Shown here: in pieces, positions 1-6,431 of the stretch
Layout: the number at the start of each line of letters is the position of its first letter
How positions within the stretch are numbered: the first letter of the stretch is position 1
Source: an uncultured Actinomyces sp.
Lineage (GTDB): Bacteria > Actinomycetota > Actinomycetes > Actinomycetales > Actinomycetaceae
Assembly (NCBI GenBank): GCA_938022345.1
Contig: CALIEP010000204.1
Coordinates: 1 to 6,887 of the forward strand
DNA length: 6,887 nucleotides
Reading direction: 5' to 3'
Notes under the pieces: generated by a model
Told to the model about the DNA's origin: nothing
Seen by the model: the letters and a program-made list of their open reading frames with translations, nothing else
Database searches by the model: none
Translations under genes and position numbers: made by a program

Positions 1-221
1 GGCAGTTTGAGGATCGCAAGACCCCCAAGCGCAGCAACGCACTTATCAAGGACATCCAGCGCAAAGGGAACGAGGGCATTGGCAAACCTGAGCCCCTCCG
101 TTACGAGTTCTCAGGGTACTGGTCACGTAGAATCGACTCACGTCACCGCCTGATCTACCAGATTAGCGACGACGGTAAAACCCTCTGGATCATCTCCTGC
201 CGCTACCATTACGGCCAGTAG
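1..221 (+). CDS. yoeB: YoeB/Txe-family toxin (mRNA interferase), 5' end outside window
   Basis: This is the C-terminal 72 residues of a YoeB-type toxin, read from codon 3-5 to the TAG at 219-221. YoeB is the toxin of the YefM-YoeB type II toxin-antitoxin pair; it binds the ribosome and cuts mRNA in the A site. Visible family blocks are ALIKDIQ, GKPEPL, SGYWSRRI, HRLIYQI and the terminal CRYHYGQ. By alignment from memory with the 84-residue E. coli YoeB, the catalytic Glu46, Arg65, His83 and Tyr84 correspond to visible residues E30, R49, H69 and Y70, so the active site appears complete. About 16 N-terminal residues lie outside. The antitoxin (YefM/Phd type) normally sits just upstream and would also be outside the window. 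Two extra residues (GQ) follow the usual terminal YHY. The stop lies 11 bases from the stop of the convergent cardiolipin synthase gene, with no obvious terminator between them. Confidence 0.93.
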   Translation, partial: QFEDRKTPKRSNALIKDIQRKGNEGIGKPEPLRYEFSGYWSRRIDSRHRLIYQISDDGKTLWIISCRYHYGQ

Positions 222-232
222 CTCCCGCGGTT

Positions 233-1765
233 CTAGAGCAGCGCACTACCCAGACGGCAGATGTTATCGATGTAATGCTTGTACCAGGGAAGCGCGTTCC
301 ATTCCTCAAGGCTGAGCAGTCGCGAAGATGCTTCGATTCGCCTGTTATTCCCCTCCAGAAGTTGGACAAGATGAGGATCCTGAGCCAAAAGCATTACTTC
401 GTAATTCAAACCGAAGGATCGGTAATCCATATTCGATGAGCCGATAGCAGCTAGCTCCCCATCGATCACCACATACTTCGAGTGCAGCATATTGGGCAGA
501 GCGTAGAGGTGGATATTGACTCCGGATAATAAAAGAGGCTCGTAGTATGCACGCTGAGCATGTCCTACCAAGAATTGGTCGAATTGCTCTGAAACGTAGA
601 GGTCAACGCAAACTCCTGACATTGCCGCTCCGGTGAGCGCGACAAGCAGTGGTTCATCCGGGATGAAGTACGGGCTGGCAATAGAGACATAGTGCCGAGC
701 CTGCGTCACCATCGAAATAAACATCCGAAGATTCGGTTCTGAGGGATACGAAGGCCCGGATGGAATGATCTGCATCGGTTGTCCCATGGCGCCGTCATGC
801 ACTTCGCCATCCCGGGGAAGGTTAAGTTCTTCAAACGAAAGCTCCTGTTTGGTGGCGTAGTACCAATCTGAAGCGAAAACAGCTTGAACCTGACGGACCA
901 CCACACCGCTTACCTCGACGGAAGTATCGTGGTATTCAATTCCCGCCTTTTGGTAGGCAGGAGTGTCATAGTCTGCAGCCACCAAATTATGTGAACCGAT
1001 GAAGGCTTTCTGCCCATCAATGATGAGCAGCTTGCGGTGGTTGCGCAGATCAGGACGCCGAATGTGACCTTTAAAGATGCTCATGGGCAGCATTAGATGC
1101 CATTCGATCCCAGACTCGTCAAGCATTCGAGTAAAACCACGCCATCCGGGAATAGTGCGAAGCCCGTGATGGTCTATCAACAATCGAACTTTTACCCCGC
1201 GAGCGCAGGCACGAACCAGGGCTTTGTAGAGCGGATCAGTGGACTGATCCCATGAGGTTTGGAAGTACAGGACATTGACGTGGTGTTGCGCCCGATCAAC
1301 CTCACGGGCCATTGCCTTGAAGGTCTCGTCGGTGTCATTGAGAAGTTGAACCACTTCTCCGCTGCTAACAGGGAAGGAAGTTTGCTTCCTATTGAGCTGC
1401 ATTAAAGAGGCCGTTCGCTCAGGCAGAGCGCTGCTGCCTTCGTCAATTTCTGCGGATCCTTCGGGGTTTCCGCCACTGTGAGCTTTGTGAGAAGCCGCAC
1501 CCAGAATGCTCTTAACCAATTGATGCGCCTTTGGATCAGAGCGCAGAGACTTTCCCATCGCCCACCAAGATCCGAAGATCAGATAGAGGGGAACGCCAAC
1601 AAGTGGCCATAAGAAGATGAGCAAAAGCCACGCGGTAGACGTGGATGCGCGCCTCCGCTTCGGGACTACGCCCAATGCAACCAGTCGGATCACTAATTCA
1701 CATGTGCTGACAAGGAACCACACCCACAGGGGCGGCTGATGGATCAGAAGCGCGGGGAAAGGCAT
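233..1765 (-). CDS. cls: Cardiolipin synthase, phospholipase D superfamily
   Basis: Predicted 510-residue membrane enzyme that joins phosphatidylglycerol to a second phospholipid to make cardiolipin. Two hydrophobic segments lie at about residues 12-34 and 45-65, separated by a basic loop (KRRR), as in the N-terminal anchor of bacterial Cls. A polar, low-complexity stretch (about 80-125) leads to two PLD domains. The HKD motifs are complete: H243, K245, D250 (HRKLLIIDG, then IGSHN) and H428, K430, D435 (HSKYVVIDG, then IGSSNMDYRSFGLNYEV). Length is typical of the family. The reading frame stays open to an ATG at 1864, but I chose the ATG at 1765: it begins the hydrophobic anchor, has AGGAG 8 bases upstream, and avoids a 94-base overlap with the methyltransferase. 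It is the second gene of a likely two-gene unit and may be translationally coupled. Its codons look more A/T-rich than those of the methyltransferase. Another PLD-superfamily phospholipid transferase is possible but less likely. Confidence 0.92.
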   Translation of the reverse strand: MPFPALLIHQPPLWVWFLVSTCELVIRLVALGVVPKRRRASTSTAWLLLIFLWPLVGVPLYLIFGSWWAMGKSLRSDPKAHQLVKSILGAASHKAHSGGNPEGSAEIDEGSSALPERTASLMQLNRKQTSFPVSSGEVVQLLNDTDETFKAMAREVDRAQHHVNVLYFQTSWDQSTDPLYKALVRACARGVKVRLLIDHHGLRTIPGWRGFTRMLDESGIEWHLMLPMSIFKGHIRRPDLRNHRKLLIIDGQKAFIGSHNLVAADYDTPAYQKAGIEYHDTSVEVSGVVVRQVQAVFASDWYYATKQELSFEELNLPRDGEVHDGAMGQPMQIIPSGPSYPSEPNLRMFISMVTQARHYVSIASPYFIPDEPLLVALTGAAMSGVCVDLYVSEQFDQFLVGHAQRAYYEPLLLSGVNIHLYALPNMLHSKYVVIDGELAAIGSSNMDYRSFGLNYEVMLLAQDPHLVQLLEGNNRRIEASSRLLSLEEWNALPWYKHYIDNICRLGSALL

Positions 1766-1770
1766 CTCAG

Positions 1771-3348
1771 TTACTCCTGATCCGATTCGACTCGAAGGAA
1801 TCCCCACCGAATTAAGGTGCGCACCTGCGGGAACAGTTCTTCCTGAAGCTGCGCAGAGTCGCATTCCAGAAGGGCTGCAAGCGCCCCGCAGATCTGCCCC
1901 ACGCTGAGCTCTCCATCCGATGCACCAACCAAGGCGCTCAAAGCAGTGGTCGAGGCAACCGATTGTCCAAGTCCTCCCCCTTGGTGAAGAACCAAGGCAG
2001 AGGGATCTTGCGCCCCGGGCAGGAAATGCCGTTCTTCCGTCACATCGGAAGCAAAGTACAGGTGTAGGTCACTGAGATCATCTGGGAGCCGCAAGGATCC
2101 AAGCGCACGCTGGACGTCTTCACCGGATGGGGATTCTCCCCCTTCGAGTTCATCGCATTCGCACACGCCGGGGCGCGGCGTATCGAGCTTTCGCAGGGCG
2201 ACCATGCCCATGCCGATTTCGACCACTCCTGCCTGAACAAAATCATCAAGCCACTGGGCGTATTCACGTTCGTAGTCTTCGCGCTGGTGCAATTGCTGAC
2301 CGGAGTCACGAAGCCACATTTCAACGTAGTGCGCGGGATCAAGCCGGTCGCGCTGGACAATCCATGCGTCAACGGGAAGATCTTCAACCCACGAGCTCAC
2401 AACATTTTCCCAGTCGTCAGGGTGCCCCAAGCATCCGGGAATCTCCCAATTCGCAAGGAGTTGCACAACACCACCGGGCTTGAGGTACTTCGGGCTTTCA
2501 CGTATCACCGTGCGCACCAGATGATCGCGGCTCATTCCGCCGTCGCGGTATTCCAAAACCCCTGAGCTTCGAAGCGAGTCTGGGGTGATCACAAAGGGCG
2601 GATTCGAAGCGATGAGATCGAATTCTTCACCTTCAACCGGTTCGAACAGTGAGCCTTGACGAACATCCAATTCGACACCGTTAAGCGCGGCGTTGAAGCG
2701 CGTGATCTCACAGGCTCGCACCGACAGGTCTGTTGCAACAACGCGAGTAGCGTGTGTGGCCAAATACAAGGCTTGGATTCCGCACCCACACCCCAGGTCC
2801 AATGCGGATTCGACGGAAGCACGAAGCGTCGCCTTCAAGAGCGAGGTCGTTGCGCCACCGATTCCCAGAACGTGGTCTGGGCGAATGGGTTCACCCGTCA
2901 CGTCTTCACCCAGGTCCGATAGGATCCACCAGTTTTTGAGGCCGCCGTGAAGCTGTGCCGCGTGAGGACGCAGGTCGTAATTTGCTGTGAAAAGTTGCTG
3001 GCCGGAAGGCGATTCCGCATCGAGTGCAGGAAAAATCAATCCCAAGTCGACCGCACCGTGGACCCCAAGAGTGGGCAGAGCCTGCGCAAGAACATCCCCA
3101 CTTTCCGCGCAGCCCAAAACAAAGAAGCGCGTCAACACCGCAGCTGGGGAATCTTTCCACTGAAGTTCGCGAAGTGCCGGAACCCGTTGATTGCGCATGA
3201 GCGCAGCGCGCGCCGTCGGGCTGATCATGGTTTCCATCGCGTCAACGCTCCACCCGGCGCTACCCAGGTCTGCGGCCAAGCGGGCGATCAGTCCGGGTTC
3301 CAATCCCGGTGTCGGACTGGGAAGAGTGTCAATCAGTGATTCCGTCAT
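1771..3348 (-). CDS. Class I SAM-dependent methyltransferase with N- and C-terminal extensions
   Basis: Predicted 525-residue soluble methyltransferase. The central Rossmann domain (about 160-340) shows SAM motif I as DLGCGCG (184-190), an acidic motif II residue in VVATDLS (D207), and NPPF at 249-252. The NPPF/Y signature marks enzymes that methylate a nitrogen, such as an rRNA or DNA base amino group or a protein glutamine amide (RsmC and PrmC/HemK are named relatives). The domain resembles the MTS group. Around it sit an N-terminal helical region (1-155) and a C-terminal region (about 390-525) of the kind I recall from actinobacterial proteins labelled DUF7059 and DUF7782; that assignment is from memory and needs a profile search. 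The end (480-522) resembles a small winged-helix-like fold by its pattern, which is an inference. The ATG at 3348 has only a weak purine-rich stretch (GAGAAAG) upstream. It is first in a unit with cls and divergent from the DUF808 gene. The substrate is unknown. Confidence 0.87.
   Translation of the reverse strand: MTESLIDTLPSPTPGLEPGLIARLAADLGSAGWSVDAMETMISPTARAALMRNQRVPALRELQWKDSPAAVLTRFFVLGCAESGDVLAQALPTLGVHGAVDLGLIFPALDAESPSGQQLFTANYDLRPHAAQLHGGLKNWWILSDLGEDVTGEPIRPDHVLGIGGATTSLLKATLRASVESALDLGCGCGIQALYLATHATRVVATDLSVRACEITRFNAALNGVELDVRQGSLFEPVEGEEFDLIASNPPFVITPDSLRSSGVLEYRDGGMSRDHLVRTVIRESPKYLKPGGVVQLLANWEIPGCLGHPDDWENVVSSWVEDLPVDAWIVQRDRLDPAHYVEMWLRDSGQQLHQREDYEREYAQWLDDFVQAGVVEIGMGMVALRKLDTPRPGVCECDELEGGESPSGEDVQRALGSLRLPDDLSDLHLYFASDVTEERHFLPGAQDPSALVLHQGGGLGQSVASTTALSALVGASDGELSVGQICGALAALLECDSAQLQEELFPQVRTLIRWGFLRVESDQE
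1774..1778 (-). promoter_or_regulatory. Ribosome binding site deciding the cls start
   Basis: On the minus strand AGGAG lies 8 bases before the ATG at 1765. It is embedded in the last two sense codons of the upstream methyltransferase, whose stop TAA is at 1773-1771. This supports the shorter Cls protein and suggests that ribosomes finishing the methyltransferase can start on cls. Confidence 0.75.
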
Positions 3349-3458
3349 AGCATTACTTTCTCACGCCTGACCTGCATCTGCGTCGACTTATTCACGCAAG
3401 TTCTCAGGCACATATTCCCACGAGCTCCCCCACCGCGCAGTCCGTCCCGCTCGCCCAT

Positions 3459-3464
3459 TAGAAT
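3459..3464 (+). promoter_or_regulatory. Possible -10 box for the DUF808 gene in the divergent intergenic region
   Basis: TAGAAT matches the sigma-70-type -10 consensus at five of six positions and lies 30 bases before the DUF808 ATG, which would give a short leader of about 25 bases. No good -35 box is present 16-18 bases upstream. The rest of the 146-base gap (3349-3494) must also hold the promoter of the leftward methyltransferase, but I could not pick a convincing box pair for it. A widely spaced GCCTGA/TCAGGC pair (3365-3370 and 3404-3409) is the only symmetry I noticed. Confidence 0.35.
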
Positions 3465-3494
3465 GCCTGTGTCCCCAAGGAAAAGGATGAGTGG

Positions 3495-4460
3495 ATGTCT
3501 GGCGGACTGGTAGCGCTTTTGGACGATATTGCGACTCTGGCAAAAGCAACGGCTTCGTCTATTGATGACGTTGCATCAAGCGCGGTGAAGGTATCGGCCA
3601 AAGCGGTTGGCGTCGTCATCGACGACACCGCTGTCACTCCACAGTACGTCTCCGGGCTTTCCCCCAAGCGCGAGCTGCCGATTATCGGGAAAATCGCCAA
3701 GGCCTCGTTAATCAACAAACTGGTCGTTATTCTGCCGGTCGCGCTGCTGCTCACGTGGTTTGCGCCGCAGGTCCTGCCTTTCCTCCTCATTGCGGGCGGC
3801 GCTTACCTGTGTTTTGAGGGCGGAGAGAAGGTTCTCGAGGCCCTGCACTGGCTTCCCGAACACGAAGACTCAGCCGAAGATACGGCCCCTCAAAGCGCGG
3901 AAGACCTCGAAAAAAGCATCGTTTCTTCAGCCTCACGCACGGACCTCATTCTTTCGGCGGAAATCATGCTGGTCTCCATGGATGGACTGAACGCCGAGTC
4001 CATGTCGATACGGGTCGCGGTCTTGATCGCAGTCGCTTTCTTCATGACTTTCTTTGTCTACGGAATCGTTGCTGTCCTGGTACGAATGGACGATTTTGGG
4101 CTTCGCTTGGCCAAGGGCGCGACGCATCCGGACGATAACCGCCCCGGTCCCGGGGATAATATCGGCCGTGGGATTGTGCGCGTGATGCCCAAGGTTTTCA
4201 ACGCAATCGGCGTCGTTGGAACGGTTGCGATGCTGTGGGTGGGCGGCCACCTCGTCATCGAAAACCTCGCGAAGGTGGGCGTCGGCTTCTTCCACAACAT
4301 CGTGTCGACCATCGAACACGCGCTCGCTTCGGGCGGTGGTTTCCTTGGCTGGTTTGTTGAGACCGCGTGTGCGGCAGTGTTTGGCATTGTGCTTGGCTCG
4401 CTGATCACCGGAGTTGTTGTTGGGGTTTCCCATCTTTTCCGCCGAGGCCGAGGCCACTAA
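3495..4460 (+). CDS. DUF808 (YedI) family inner-membrane protein
   Basis: Predicted 321-residue integral membrane protein of the YedI/DUF808 family, whose biochemical role is not established. The N-terminus has the family signature LLDDIATLAK (8-17), followed by the DDTAVTPQYVSGLSPKRELP block (43-62). The conserved KASLINKLVVILP segment (69-81) begins the first membrane region. Membrane segments are predicted at about 75-90 and 92-108, 171-197, 233-256 and 285-311. Between the second and third lies a charged loop with RTDLILSAEI (148-157), also a family hallmark; VRMDDFG (196-202) closes the third. A Pro/Asp-rich linker (211-222) precedes the C-terminal half. Length is close to the E. coli homologue. 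The ATG at 3495 follows a purine-rich AAAAGGA. An overlapping ATG at 3487 is in another frame and closes quickly. It is transcribed alone or with sodA, 126 bases downstream. The family call is secure; the function is not known. Confidence 0.93.
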   Translation: MSGGLVALLDDIATLAKATASSIDDVASSAVKVSAKAVGVVIDDTAVTPQYVSGLSPKRELPIIGKIAKASLINKLVVILPVALLLTWFAPQVLPFLLIAGGAYLCFEGGEKVLEALHWLPEHEDSAEDTAPQSAEDLEKSIVSSASRTDLILSAEIMLVSMDGLNAESMSIRVAVLIAVAFFMTFFVYGIVAVLVRMDDFGLRLAKGATHPDDNRPGPGDNIGRGIVRVMPKVFNAIGVVGTVAMLWVGGHLVIENLAKVGVGFFHNIVSTIEHALASGGGFLGWFVETACAAVFGIVLGSLITGVVVGVSHLFRRGRGH

Positions 4461-4586
4461 GCCTTTCTCCTCTCCCCTTTTGCGTGGTTCGTTGAGCGCT
4501 GAGTGAACTCGCCCACCTATGCACTCACACATAGGGACTTAAGTACTAGTCTTGGGGTATCAACCCCTACGTGTAAGGAGAGCCCG
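4461..4586 (+). promoter_or_regulatory. Leader/promoter region of sodA with inverted repeats
   Basis: This 126-base gap contains three symmetric elements: CCTATG N8 CATAGG (4516-4521 and 4530-4535), the palindrome ACTTAAGT (4537-4544) overlapping AGTACT and ACTAGT, and GGGGT N4 ACCCC (4554-4558 and 4563-4567). The last ends 7 bases before the Shine-Dalgarno AAGGAG (4575-4580). A TATCAA at 4558-4563 could be a -10 box overlapping the last repeat, but its -35 is poor. These are candidate operator sites or an mRNA hairpin. No known regulator motif was recognised. The frame in phase with sodA happens to be open back to 4503, but it lacks family similarity and is read as leader. Confidence 0.35.
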
Positions 4587-5183
4587 ATGAGCATTTACAC
4601 CCTTCCCGAACTTCCCTACGATTACGCGGCACTGGAGCCCCACATCTCTGCAAAGATCATGGAGCTGCACCACGACAAGCACCACGCCAACTACGTGGCC
4701 GGCGCAAACACCGCACTGGAGAAGCTGGAAGCAGCTCGCGAAGCCGGTGACTTTGCCGCAATCAACCTGTGGGAAAAGAACCTGGCCTTCAACCTGGGTG
4801 GCCACACCAACCACTCGATCTTCTGGACGAACATGACCGGTGACGGCGCTTCTCGCCCCGAAGGCAATCTGGCCGACGCCATCAACGAGTTCTTCGGCTC
4901 CTTCGAGAAGTTCCAGGCACAGTTCGCCGCTGCAGCCCTCGGACTGCAGGGTTCCGGCTGGGCCGTTCTCGCATGGGACACCTTGGGCAAGCGCCTCGTG
5001 ACCTACCAGCTGACCGATCAGCAGGGCAACATCCCCGTTGCAACTGTTCCGCTGCTCATGCTGGATATGTGGGAGCACGCGTTCTACCTGGATTACCTCA
5101 ACGTCAAGGCCGACTACGTCAAGGCCTGGTGGAACGTTGTGAACTGGGAGAACGTCGCACAGCGTTTCGCAGCGGCCCTGTGA
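4587..5183 (+). CDS. sodA: Superoxide dismutase, Fe/Mn family, Mn-type
   Basis: Predicted 198-residue cytoplasmic enzyme that converts superoxide to hydrogen peroxide and oxygen. The N-terminus YTLPELPYDYAALEPHIS is the classic family start. Metal ligands are H28 (ELHHDKHH), H76 (GGHTNHSIFW), D160 and H164 (LDMWEHAFYLDY). G72 and Q145 occupy the positions that in E. coli Mn-SOD are Gly77 and Gln146; the Fe-enzyme instead has a Gln at the first site, and M. tuberculosis Fe-SOD has His at the second. The sequence therefore points to manganese or a cambialistic enzyme, an inference from alignment by eye. The ATG at 4587 follows AAGGAG with a 6-base gap and gives the normal family length, so the longer in-frame start at 4503 is rejected. 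No signal peptide is visible. The gene ends 19 bases before a strong hairpin and is convergent with the broken monooxygenase gene. Confidence 0.97.
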   Translation: MSIYTLPELPYDYAALEPHISAKIMELHHDKHHANYVAGANTALEKLEAAREAGDFAAINLWEKNLAFNLGGHTNHSIFWTNMTGDGASRPEGNLADAINEFFGSFEKFQAQFAAAALGLQGSGWAVLAWDTLGKRLVTYQLTDQQGNIPVATVPLLMLDMWEHAFYLDYLNVKADYVKAWWNVVNWENVAQRFAAAL

Positions 5184-5202
5184 TCACTGCTCGTTAGCTT
5201 CA

Positions 5203-5242
5203 AAGCTTGTGGCCCCCACCTTTTGGCGGGGGCCACAAGCTT
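5203..5242. terminator. Strong hairpin between convergent sodA and monooxygenase genes, likely bidirectional terminator
   Basis: Two 18-base arms (5203-5220 and 5225-5242) flank a TTTT loop (AAAA on the minus strand). Seventeen pairs are Watson-Crick. The remaining position is A opposite C in plus-strand RNA but a G-U wobble in minus-strand RNA. No run of T follows on either strand, so it is not a textbook intrinsic terminator, but its position between two converging stop codons and its stability make a shared terminator or mRNA 3'-end stabiliser the best reading. Confidence 0.75.
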
Positions 5243-5277
5243 ATCCACGGGCGCTATCTACAACCTACAGGCAGGCG

Positions 5278-6264
5278 TTATCCAAGACGCCTTTGGAGTT
5301 CTTGGTACTGGGCAAGCTTTTGCTGAACATCAGCGATGTAGCTGATCAGCATGACTTCATCAACGTGGTGGTTACGCGCGAAGTTCGCAATCGTTTGAGC
5401 AACCTGGTCGTAGGTGCCAATGATGATCGAACGATCGCGTTGTGCCCATCGCAGTGCATCTTCCCGATCTTCGGCACTCATCTGCTCGGGTCGCTGGAAC
5501 CGCACGGGACGTCCCAAACGCAAACTCATGCGGAAGCTCAAGGCCGGAAGTGCTTGTTCTAGGGCTTCCGCTTCAGTTTCTGCAGCGCTCACCGCGAGCG
5601 CGGAAAGCGTCTGTCCCTGACCTTCACCCAGATTTTCGGGCAGGTGTGCACGGTAATGGTCCATGACCTCGGGCTGTTGCTGACCGCTAAAGAACTGCGC
5701 GTAGGCGTAGTTCATGTTTCGAGTCCCCGCCCAAGCCGCGCTCTGGCCTGAAGAACCCAGCAACCACAGTTCAGGAAGCTCATCGGGGCGCGGGTAGACA
5801 CCAACAGAGACGTAGGGATGTCCCTCGGGCAGGGTTCCTCGCATGAAAGCCAGAGTTTCATCAATCAAGGCATTGATCGACCCCGGATCAATCGTTGCTC
5901 CCTGATTGAGCGCGCGAGCAGAGATCATGTCGCCGCCGGGGGCACGCCCCAATCCCATGTCGACGCGTCCGGGGAACAAGGTGGCAAGAGTGAAGAACTT
6001 TTCTGCCATCTGCAAGCTGCCCTGGTGCATGGCCATCACGCCGCCCGAACCAATGCGAATACGCGAGGTCCGATCCAGAAGGTGAGCCATCACCAACTCG
6101 GGGGCGGACGACATAAAGACCGGTGTGTTGTGGTGCTCTGCGATCCAAAAGCGATGGAAATCCATCTCTTCTAATCAGCGAGCCAAAGACACCATGTCTT
6201 CCAGTGCCTGATGCGGAGTCGATCCGTCAAAAAGCGGAACCTGTTCCAGTGCTGAGAGGCGCAT
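5278..6264 (-). pseudogene. LLM-class flavin-dependent oxidoreductase, interrupted by one in-frame TGA
   Basis: A luciferase-like monooxygenase (FMN-dependent TIM barrel, YhbW/MsnO8-like group) of 329 codons including the final TAA. From the ATG at 6264 it reads MRLSALEQVPLFDGSTP and so on to SLAR, meets TGA at codon 30 (6177-6175), then continues in the same frame with LEEMDFHRFWIAEHHNTP. Both sides match the family N-terminus, in which the stop position is commonly Arg (LAQRAEEL), so a single CGA-to-TGA change would explain it. Downstream blocks are intact: RIRIGSGGVM, LFPGRVDMGLGRAPGGD, ELWLLGSSGQSA, and a family-typical C-terminal end. No other stop or frameshift is seen. GGAAGG lies 6 bases before the 6264 ATG, supporting that start. 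An ATG at 6165 (codon 34) could restart translation, giving 295 residues without the first barrel strand. Alternatives are a sequencing error or readthrough; sodA and the activase gene use TGA as an ordinary stop. The substrate is unknown. Confidence 0.85.
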
Positions 6265-6270
6265 TGTTAC

Positions 6271-6276
6271 CCTTCC
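6271..6276 (-). promoter_or_regulatory. Ribosome binding site of the monooxygenase gene
   Basis: On the minus strand GGAAGG stands 6 bases before the ATG at 6264. It shows that the natural start is upstream of the internal TGA. The later ATG at 6165 has only GAAGAG placed directly against it, which is poor spacing. Confidence 0.65.
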
Positions 6277-6351
6277 GTTTCACAAAATATCCGCTATCTA
6301 AACACGGTTATTCCTGAGGATATTCCCCTAGAGAAGAGCGCGCCGGCCAAG

Positions 6352-6369
6352 CGCTTGTCCGCACAAGCG
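6352..6369. other. Small hairpin in the gap between the activase and monooxygenase genes
   Basis: CGCTTGT and ACAAGCG form a perfect 7-base-pair stem with a 4-base loop, 63 bases past the activase stop codon on the minus strand. It overlaps the palindrome CAAGCGCTTG (6348-6357), and CAAGCG occurs again at 6364-6369 and 6398-6403. No T-run follows on either strand, so a terminator role is only possible. The rest of the gap 6265-6431 shows no gene I can support; it should contain the monooxygenase promoter, but I see no clear box pair. Confidence 0.35.
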
Positions 6370-6431
6370 TCAGCGCAGGTACCACCAGCTCGGAAAGCAA
6401 GCGCCACCCAGCCGACACCTCAACGCTGAAC

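Noticed and set aside
1766..1864. 33-residue N-terminal extension of the cardiolipin synthase frame
   Set aside because: It overlaps the methyltransferase coding end, has no family similarity, and the ATG at 1765 has a well placed Shine-Dalgarno and begins the membrane anchor.
3933..4532. 199-residue minus-strand open frame opposite the DUF808 gene
   Set aside because: It is antisense to a well supported gene, with His/Asp/Arg-rich composition typical of shadow frames and no recognisable family.
4503..4586. 28-residue N-terminal extension of the sodA frame
   Set aside because: The conserved SOD start is at 4587 with a clear AAGGAG; the extension covers the promoter and inverted repeats.
4560..5078. 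172-residue minus-strand open frame opposite sodA
   Set aside because: It mirrors a strongly conserved gene and has no recognisable motif.
6175..6177. Genome-wide reassignment of UGA to an amino acid
   Set aside because: sodA and the activase gene both end at TGA exactly at family-typical or plausible ends, so UGA works as a stop here.
5252..6300. Direct repeat CGCTATCTA flanking the monooxygenase gene (5252-5260 and 6292-6300)
   Set aside because: Only 9 bases long, with no transposase, terminal inverted repeats or other sign of insertion; chance is plausible.
6286..6324. AATATCC / GGATATT inverted pair upstream of the monooxygenase gene
   Set aside because: Seven-base arms 25 bases apart in an A/T-rich stretch; too weak to call an operator.
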